Shown piece after piece: positions 58,477 through 64,000 of a stretch of DNA of 64,000 nt. The notes under the pieces are model-generated. The model ran no database searches and was not told the origin of the DNA. It worked only from the letters and a program-made list of their open reading frames with translations. Both the position numbers and the translations under genes were made by a program. Source of the stretch: Bordetella genomosp. 9 (GTDB lineage: Bacteria; Pseudomonadota; Gammaproteobacteria; Burkholderiales; Burkholderiaceae_B); assembly GCF_002119725.1 (NCBI RefSeq), contig NZ_CP021109.1, positions 2,232,001 to 2,296,000 on the forward strand. The letters are read 5' to 3'. Within the stretch, counting starts at the first letter, position 1. Each line of letters begins with the position of its first letter.

Positions 58477-59601
58477 CTAGAAGCGGTGGCGGATGCCGGC
58501 TGCGACCGCCGTGTCCGTCACGCCGTCGTGAAACGCATAGTTGTCGCCGTAGGACGCGTACACGTACAGGTTGGTGCGCTTGGTGAAGGCATACGTCGCG
58601 CCCAGCGAATACACGTTGAACGTCTTGTCGTCGCCCGTCAGGCTGCCGTTGTTCGGCGCGGCCCGCTGCCAGGAACCGAAGACTGCGGTCGAGCCGCTGG
58701 TGGGCACCGTGAAGCCCAGCATCGTGGACGTGGCGCGAAAGCCGTCGCGCAGCTTGTACGTGCCCAGGTCGGCGTAGTCGCCGCCGGGGGACATGTTCAG
58801 GCCCTGGCCCAGGAACCAGCCGTCGTACGTTTGGCCCACCGCCGCGGCGATCTTCACGACTTCGAAATCGTAGGTGCCGCCCAAGGCCCATTCCTGCAGC
58901 TTGGCGGAAGATTGCCCGCCCACGGCAGCATCGGTGGGGTTCACGCGGTCATACGAGGCGGCCAGATAAAGCGGCCCATTGGTGTAGGACAGGCCCGCCG
59001 TGATCTGCCGGTTGTTGTCCGCCGTCTCGAACCCCGTGACCTGGCCGTCGTTGTTCGTGCGGCCGTCGTCGGCATTGAAGGAATAGCCCAGGCCGAACTT
59101 GAAGCCGCTGATCGTCGGCGTCTGGTACAGCACCATGTTGTCCAGCCGCAAGGTGTTCATCGCCCCGAAGGTCGTGCCCTGGTTGGCGACGTTGAAACTC
59201 AGCGCAAACGGGTCGATGGTTCCGAACAGCTTGGACGCCATATTGGTCTGGCGGCCGAATTCCAGGCGGCCCCAATCCACCGAGTTCAGGCCGACGGTGG
59301 CCTGGCGGCCCCACAGGCGGCCGCCTTGCAGCGTCTGCCCGTTCTTGGGGCCGAAGCCGTTTTCCAGATTGAAGACTGCCGACAGGCCGCCGCCCAGGTC
59401 TTCCACACCCCGTATGCCAAAGCGGGATCCGTTCTGCGTGCCTTGCACCATGCCGACCTTGCTCGCGCTGAAGCCGTCGCCATGGATGCGCTCGTAGCCC
59501 ACGCCCGCGTCCAGCACGCCGTAAAGCGTGACCGAAGTCTCGGCGTGCGCGGCGGCCGTAAAGCCCGCGGCCATGGCCGCCAGGATGACTGTCTTTCTCA
59601 T
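58477..59601 (-). CDS. Gram-negative trimeric porin
   Basis: 374-aa outer-membrane porin of the betaproteobacterial general type. Signal peptide ends AAHA-ETSVTLYG. Typical features: VTLYGVLDAGVGYE first strand, GSRFGIRGVEDLGGGL, the LWGRQATVGLNSVDWGRLEFGRQ region and a C-terminal Phe (AAGIRHRF) needed for assembly. Start 59601. The leader at 59660-59720 is AT-rich and may carry the promoter. Passive diffusion of small polar solutes is expected. Confidence 0.93.
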   Translation of the reverse strand: MRKTVILAAMAAGFTAAAHAETSVTLYGVLDAGVGYERIHGDGFSASKVGMVQGTQNGSRFGIRGVEDLGGGLSAVFNLENGFGPKNGQTLQGGRLWGRQATVGLNSVDWGRLEFGRQTNMASKLFGTIDPFALSFNVANQGTTFGAMNTLRLDNMVLYQTPTISGFKFGLGYSFNADDGRTNNDGQVTGFETADNNRQITAGLSYTNGPLYLAASYDRVNPTDAAVGGQSSAKLQEWALGGTYDFEVVKIAAAVGQTYDGWFLGQGLNMSPGGDYADLGTYKLRDGFRATSTMLGFTVPTSGSTAVFGSWQRAAPNNGSLTGDDKTFNVYSLGATYAFTKRTNLYVYASYGDNYAFHDGVTDTAVAAGIRHRF

Positions 59602-59808
59602 GATTTCCCAAACGATTGAAATGAAATGCGCGCCCGGATCCCGCGGGATGCGAAGCACGGGCGCAAGTGTCAATTCATTTCGATTTGGGAAAAAGCCGGA
59701 AATTTGGCGAATACTTTTCCGCGAATGGAAGGATCCGGCCTTGCGGCCGCGGCCGCCATGACGCCGAATGCCGGCAGCCGCGCGGCCGCGTCGTGCGTTG
59801 GCCGCGGA

Positions 59809-60201
59809 TCAGTGAGCGGCGGGCGGATAATCCAGTTCGCCAAAGGTGTATTCGCCGTTTGCCTTGGCGCGGGCGAGCTCGGCGACCACTTCATCGCGCG
59901 ACTTCGGGGCCGTTCCGGCCGTTGCGGCGCGCGGGGGATAGTTCAATTCGCCGAAGGTATATTGGCCGTTGTACTTGGCCTGACGCAGTTCCTCGCGGAC
60001 CTGGTCGCGCGAAGCGCCGGCGTCCTGGCGCGCGGCCGGCGGATAATCGAGTTCACCGAAGGTATAGCGGCCGCTGGCCTTGGCCTGACCGAGTTCGGCG
60101 CGCACCTGATCGCGCGTCTTGTCTTGCGTTTGCGATTGCGCGTGCGCGGCGGTGCAGCCCAGCGCGGCGGACAACAGTAGTGCGGTGGCCAGGGTTTTCA
60201 T
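59809..60201 (-). CDS. DUF4148 exported protein with three repeats
   Basis: 130-aa exported protein. Signal peptide ends AHAQS. It is made of three tandem DUF4148 repeats of about 35 residues, each of the form [ST]RD[EQ]V..EL..AK..G.YTFGEL[DN]YPP. The family is widespread and highly multiplied in Burkholderiales, usually with one or two repeats. Function unknown, thought periplasmic. GAAGGAGAAGCC precedes the ATG at 60201. Divergent from a LysR gene, same strand as the porin 207 bp downstream. Confidence 0.88.
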   Translation of the reverse strand: MKTLATALLLSAALGCTAAHAQSQTQDKTRDQVRAELGQAKASGRYTFGELDYPPAARQDAGASRDQVREELRQAKYNGQYTFGELNYPPRAATAGTAPKSRDEVVAELARAKANGEYTFGELDYPPAAH

Positions 60202-60404
60202 GGCTTCTCCTTCGATGCAAGGCGCCTGCGCGAGCCGCTGCTTCAGCGGACAAGGCCGGGGCGCCGGTTGAGACGGCACGAATTATGTGACCGCCGCTCG
60301 TACGGAAAAACCCTGATTTCGGCGAACAGATTTTCATGATTGGCATAAATCGCCATGACCTTGCAGAACTAGAATTTCCGCAAGGCATGCAGGACCGCAG
60401 CATC

Positions 60405-61307
60405 ATGAACATCAAGTTGAACGACATCGCCCTCTACGTCGAGGTGGCCAGACGCAAGAACTTCAGCCGCGCCGCGGAGGCGCTGAACATTCCGGCTTCC
60501 ACGCTATCGCGCCGCGTGGGCGAACTGGAGCGCAGCGTGGGCATGCGCCTGTTGAACCGCAGCACGCGCCGCATCGAACTGACCGATGCCGGGGCGCTTT
60601 ACTACCAGCGCTGCCGCGGCCTCATCGAAGAGGCGCGCGTGGCGCATGAGCAGCTGATCGATATGAACCGCTCGCCCAAGGGGCTGCTGCGGATTTCGCT
60701 GCCGAACAGCCTGGCGCAGTTGTTTTTGCCTGCCGTCATGGAAGAATTCAGCGAAAAGTATCCGGACATCGAGTGCGACTTCGACATGAGTTCCGAGGCG
60801 ATCGACCCGGTTTCCAATCAATTCGACCTAGCGCTGCGGTTCGGCCAGCAGCCCGACTCGGACCTGGTGTCGCGCAAGATACTGATGATGCCGCGCGAGC
60901 TGTACGCATCGCCGCGCTATCTGGCCAGGCGCGGCACGCCGCGCACGCCTGCGGACCTGGCTTCGCACGAGTGCCTGCGCAACAGCCATACGGACGACCG
61001 TTCCGTGTGGGAACTGCGCAATGGTTCGCAGGTAGAACGCGTGGTCGTCAGCGGCAAAATGGCGGCCAGCCATTCCGGGGTACAGGCGCGCCTGGCGGCG
61101 TCGGGCCTGGGCATCGCGCCGGTCCCGGTGTTCGACATGATGCGGCAGGCGGTGAAAAGCGCGGGGCTGGTGCCTGTGCTGCCGGGATGGAGCCTGGCGC
61201 CGGTACCGCTTTACGCGCTGCTGCCCACGCAAACGATACCGGCCAAGACCCGCGCCTTCCTCAGCTTCATCGAGCCCAGGCTGATCGGCGGCATGCGGCT
61301 CAACTGA
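60405..61307 (+). CDS. LysR-family transcriptional regulator
   Basis: 300-aa LysR regulator. HTH at residues 1-60 (IKLNDIALYVEVARRKNFSR, AEALNIPASTLSRRVGELE), effector domain from about 88 (LLRISLPNSLAQLFLPAVM). I chose the ATG at 60405 because it gives the usual LysR N-terminus; upstream ATGs at 60387 and 60336 are in frame. Divergent from the DUF4148 gene with 203 bp between starts; convergent with the carboxymuconolactone-decarboxylase/AhpD gene. Confidence 0.87.
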   Translation: MNIKLNDIALYVEVARRKNFSRAAEALNIPASTLSRRVGELERSVGMRLLNRSTRRIELTDAGALYYQRCRGLIEEARVAHEQLIDMNRSPKGLLRISLPNSLAQLFLPAVMEEFSEKYPDIECDFDMSSEAIDPVSNQFDLALRFGQQPDSDLVSRKILMMPRELYASPRYLARRGTPRTPADLASHECLRNSHTDDRSVWELRNGSQVERVVVSGKMAASHSGVQARLAASGLGIAPVPVFDMMRQAVKSAGLVPVLPGWSLAPVPLYALLPTQTIPAKTRAFLSFIEPRLIGGMRLN

Positions 61308-61337
61308 CGCATGGCTTCGGGCGGGGCGCCGGCGGCG

Positions 61338-62522
61338 CTATGCCGCCGGGAAGACCGGCTCGCCCAGATTGAGCATCAGCCGGTTGGCCCACGCGAAAAT
61401 GGCGTCGGCGTGGAGCAGGTCCAGGATTTCGGCTTCGTCCAGTCCCACGCGTTTCAGGGCGTGCATGTCGGCCCCGCCGATCTCGCCGGGACGCTGGGTC
61501 AGGGCGATGGAAAAGACCGCGATGGCGCGCTCGCGCGCCGTCGTGCCGGCGGTGGCGGGATCCTCGAAGACCTGTGCGATGACGTCGTTGCGCTTGGCCA
61601 GCTGCTCGAAACGCTGCGCGTGCACCGACGCGCAGTACACGCAGCCATTGACGCGCGACACCACGGTGGCGCCCAGTTCGCGTTCGGCGCGCGACAGGCC
61701 ACCGGGGGCATACATGATCGCGTTGAAGGCCGTTGAACGCTGGCGCAGGATTTCCGGCTGGTGCACCAGGAACAGGTAGTAGTCGGACACCTTGGCCTTG
61801 GGATGGCTTTCTTCCAGGACCGCGATCTGTTCCGGCGTGGCGCGTTCCAGATCGACGACGTCCAGCCATGCCTTCCAGCCCAGCGTTTCATTGGTGAAGC
61901 CATGCGACTTGATGATGGCGCCCGGCGCTGCGCCCGCGGCCCGGGCTTGCGCGCTTGCCGCGGATTCGGGCGAAGACGGGGCGCCGGCCGGCGCGCCGAT
62001 GCCATCGCCCTCCAATCCCTTCATGGCTTTCAGTCCGGCAACCAGCCGCACCTGATACGAAAGAAAGGCGATCAGCTGGGCCAGCGCCACCACCGACGGC
62101 GTGTCGATGCCCGCCGCGGGCAGGGTCTGCAGCGCCGCGCGGTCGCCTTCGACCGGTTTCTCGATGAGGGCGCGCGTGAAGGCGAGCATCGCCTTCAAAC
62201 GCGGGTCCGCGGCGTCTCCCGGACTGCCATGCTCGCCCACCGCGATCGTCGCCGCGTCGGCCCCCAGATCCGCCAGGCGTTGGCGATAGTGCGCCGCCAA
62301 TTCGGGCGCCGGGGTCAGGCGGCAGGCGTACAACGCCACCAGCAGGCGCTCGGCCAGCGTCAGGCCCGGCAGGGCCGGGTCGAACAGGGCCTCATAGCTG
62401 CCCTGGGTGGCGGCGACGACCTTGTCGCGGCGGTGGCGCACGGCGTACAGGGGGCTGCCGGCGTCCAGACCGGCCAGCCGGTCGACCAGGTCGGCCACCG
62501 TGGAGGAAGTTTGCAGTGCCAT
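61338..62522 (-). CDS. Fused CMD-AhpD domain protein (Avi_7169/7170-like)
   Basis: 394-aa protein made of two carboxymuconolactone decarboxylase-like domains. The N-terminal half (about 1-165) has lost the cysteines. After a low-complexity Ala/Gly linker (170-200) the C-terminal half carries the AhpD redox centre VNGCVYCASVHAQRF. In other bacteria these two halves are separate adjacent proteins in peroxidase operons. Probably alkyl hydroperoxide or thiol-redox chemistry. AAGGAGAACCC precedes the ATG. It lies 9 bp after the BAAT-family gene, in a unit with the ABC binding protein. Confidence 0.87.
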   Translation of the reverse strand: MALQTSSTVADLVDRLAGLDAGSPLYAVRHRRDKVVAATQGSYEALFDPALPGLTLAERLLVALYACRLTPAPELAAHYRQRLADLGADAATIAVGEHGSPGDAADPRLKAMLAFTRALIEKPVEGDRAALQTLPAAGIDTPSVVALAQLIAFLSYQVRLVAGLKAMKGLEGDGIGAPAGAPSSPESAASAQARAAGAAPGAIIKSHGFTNETLGWKAWLDVVDLERATPEQIAVLEESHPKAKVSDYYLFLVHQPEILRQRSTAFNAIMYAPGGLSRAERELGATVVSRVNGCVYCASVHAQRFEQLAKRNDVIAQVFEDPATAGTTARERAIAVFSIALTQRPGEIGGADMHALKRVGLDEAEILDLLHADAIFAWANRLMLNLGEPVFPAA

Positions 62523-62531
62523 GGGTTCTCC

Positions 62532-63836
62532 TTACTGTGCTGCCCGGGCGCGCACCGCGTCGTCCAGGAATTGAAGTACGCCCGCCCACGATTGCTCGTC
62601 GGCGCGCGCGTTGTCCTTGGGGTTGCCCCCGCTGGTGCTTACCTTGCCGGAGACCGGATGCGCGTACACGAGCTGCGTGGTGGGCACGTAGGGAAAGAGG
62701 ATGGCGTGCCCGGCGTCCTGGAAGTCCAGCCACTGAACCGGGTAGGGATGTCCTGCCTGCCGCAGCGTGTCCCGCACCATGGCCGAGTAGCGGCTGGACG
62801 GCCAGGAGCCGTCGTCCGTGCCAGACAGCAGCATGACGGGGCCGCGTATGTCCTCCACGCGGATGCGCGCGCGGGCCACCGCTTCCGGATCTTGCAGGGC
62901 CGTGAGGATGGCGCGCTCATGGCGGTGCGGGGGCGGGCCTTCATCGAAGGGCGCCCAGCTTGCCGTGCGGTTGTTCTCCCACAGATGGGGCAGCGGCTTG
63001 CCGCCCAGGAGCCACGTGGGGCCGTTGCGTCCCACCTTCGGATCGGCGGCGTTCTGGCCGCTGTGCACGACGGCGCCGGGCACATAGGCCACGACCGCCG
63101 ATACGTCCTGCGGGAAGGTGGCGCCCAGCAGCAGCACCAGCTCGCCGCCGCGCGACTGGCCGCTGAGCGCCACGAAGTCGTGCGCCGGCCGCACGGTGCG
63201 GCGCAGCCATTGCATGCCGGCCTGGAAATACTCCAGCGGCGTATTCGAGATGTAGTCGGACAGGCCCGGCGCCTTGAAATACGCCAGCGCGAAGGCGGCA
63301 TAGCCGCGGGACGCATACAGCGCGGCGCGCGGCTCGTTGATGCCGCCGCCCGAGCCGTTCAGGATCATGACGGCGGGATGGGGGCCGTCGCCGGGCGGCA
63401 GGTACAGCGTTCCCACCAGACCGTCTTCGCGCACCTCGCGCCGCGTCACGCCGTCGGCGGCAAGCCGCTGGACCAGGGTGGCGCGGGCCTCGCGCCCGGC
63501 CACGCGCGCCACGATGCGGGTTTCCAGGGGCTGGTCCATCGACGCATGGAAAAGCTCGCGGCTGCGCCCGCCCGCCGGCTGCTGCGACCAGAGCAGCCCC
63601 ATGGCGCTGACGCCGGCATAGTCTCCCGCAAGCGGCGCGTCGCGCGTCAGGTCCACCGTGCCGTCGGCGGCTGCGCGGCACACGACGCGGCTTTCCCACG
63701 TCACGCCGGCGCGCAAGGTACTCGCTGCCAGCTCCACTTCGGCGCCCGGCGGGGCATCGTGGACGCAGATTCTGCGAGGCACGTCGACCAGCGCATCGGC
63801 GGGCGTGACGGTAAGCGTGGGGGCGAAGTTCGTCAT
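62532..63836 (-). CDS. BAAT-family acyl-CoA thioesterase
   Basis: 434-aa protein. N-terminal beta domain (about 10-130; LTVTPADALVDVPRRICVHDAPPGAEVE in general form) of acyl-CoA thioester hydrolase/BAAT proteins, then an alpha/beta-hydrolase with nucleophile elbow LSGQSRGGEL (Ser), acid LLSGTDDGSW and His in DAGHAILF. Hydrolyses an acyl-CoA or transfers an acyl group; substrate unknown. The start at 63836 has GGGAATCGCC upstream; an ATG at 63857 is in frame. It lies 28 bp after the ABC binding-protein gene. Confidence 0.85.
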   Translation of the reverse strand: MTNFAPTLTVTPADALVDVPRRICVHDAPPGAEVELAASTLRAGVTWESRVVCRAAADGTVDLTRDAPLAGDYAGVSAMGLLWSQQPAGGRSRELFHASMDQPLETRIVARVAGREARATLVQRLAADGVTRREVREDGLVGTLYLPPGDGPHPAVMILNGSGGGINEPRAALYASRGYAAFALAYFKAPGLSDYISNTPLEYFQAGMQWLRRTVRPAHDFVALSGQSRGGELVLLLGATFPQDVSAVVAYVPGAVVHSGQNAADPKVGRNGPTWLLGGKPLPHLWENNRTASWAPFDEGPPPHRHERAILTALQDPEAVARARIRVEDIRGPVMLLSGTDDGSWPSSRYSAMVRDTLRQAGHPYPVQWLDFQDAGHAILFPYVPTTQLVYAHPVSGKVSTSGGNPKDNARADEQSWAGVLQFLDDAVRARAAQ

Positions 63837-63864
63837 GGCGATTCCCGGTTGGGTCATCCCTTGC

Positions 63865-64000
63865 TTATTGCTTGCTGTCGCGCGTGACCATCATGGCCGC
63901 GGTGCGGTCGCTGGTAAGCGGCGTCACTTTCAGGCCCTTTTTGGCCGCCCAGATATTGCGGTAGTGATACAGCGGGATCACGCCGACGTCGTCGGAGACG
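63865..64000 (-). CDS. ABC transporter substrate-binding protein, peptide/SBP_bac_5 type (partial)
   Basis: Only the last 44 codons are in the window. They read GVIPLYHYRNIWAAKKGLKV and TSDRTAAMMVTRDSKQ before a TAA, typical of the end of family 5 extracellular solute-binding proteins for peptides, nickel or opines. The rest lies beyond the right edge. It is the upstream member of the unit that includes the BAAT-family and CMD-AhpD genes. Confidence 0.75.
   Translation of the reverse strand, partial: VSDDVGVIPLYHYRNIWAAKKGLKVTPLTSDRTAAMMVTRDSKQ

Noticed and set aside
56099..58891. A 930-residue minus-strand frame opposite the helicase
   Set aside because: The plus strand carries all helicase motifs. 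The minus frame is Arg/Gly-rich shadow sequence.

Overview
The window looks like chromosomal DNA of a GC-rich betaproteobacterium of the Alcaligenaceae, most likely Bordetella or Achromobacter. This is inferred from high GC, three tripartite-tricarboxylate (Bug/TctC) receptor genes, the recG-oxyR pairing, a DUF4148 protein, a Bordetella-type trimeric porin and many LysR/GntR-controlled catabolic operons. No rRNA, tRNA, CRISPR array, transposase or prophage gene was seen. Both window edges cut genes: an iron-transporter permease on the left and a peptide-type ABC binding protein on the right.

Layout. 0-2.3 kb: ferric-iron ABC uptake genes with a Fur-like site. 2.3-7.7 kb: ferredoxin-NADP reductase; a LysR-controlled Bug/AtuA cluster; ridA. 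7.7-15.3 kb: recG, oxyR, a large unrecognised secreted-effector-like gene, dps, a small hydrolase. 15.6-26.4 kb: branched-chain amino acid binding protein, AMP nucleosidase, a two-subunit aconitase X, an iron-type alcohol dehydrogenase with a LysR gene, nitronate monooxygenase, a ClC channel with a MarR gene. 26.4-39 kb: two adjacent acid-sugar-type catabolic operons. Between them they hold three mandelate-racemase-family enzymes, a fumarylacetoacetase-like hydrolase, a 2-hydroxyacid dehydrogenase, a GMC oxidoreductase, one Bug receptor, one complete ABC importer and two GntR regulators.

39-48.3 kb is the most coherent system. It holds phaC and phaB, two small proteins, a DksA/TraR-like zinc-finger protein, a receiver-PAS-histidine kinase, a NarL-type response regulator and an FNR with all four iron-sulfur cysteines. 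There is a perfect FNR box before the small-protein/DksA-like genes and an FNR-type site before each of phaC and phaB, the last two spaced correctly for class II activation. I read this as a low-oxygen PHB-storage and stress regulon that carries its own sensors. A TPR/ATP-grasp protein and a phosphoribosyltransferase follow.

48.4-54.1 kb: a GntR-controlled IlvD/Edd dehydratase, RraA-like aldolase, Bug receptor and old yellow enzyme. 54.3-58.4 kb: a royal-jelly/yellow-family protein; a 735-bp non-coding stretch of tandem and inverted repeats; then a PD-(D/E)XK-XPD/DinG helicase with a LexA-like (SOS) box just upstream. 58.5-64 kb: porin, DUF4148 protein, LysR, a fused carboxymuconolactone-decarboxylase/AhpD protein, a BAAT-family thioesterase and the end of an ABC binding protein.

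Three short tandem repeats (15, 14 and 13 bp units) sit at gene boundaries and look slippage-prone. Gene calls rest on reading motifs and start signals by eye. Regulatory sites are pattern matches with no experimental support.
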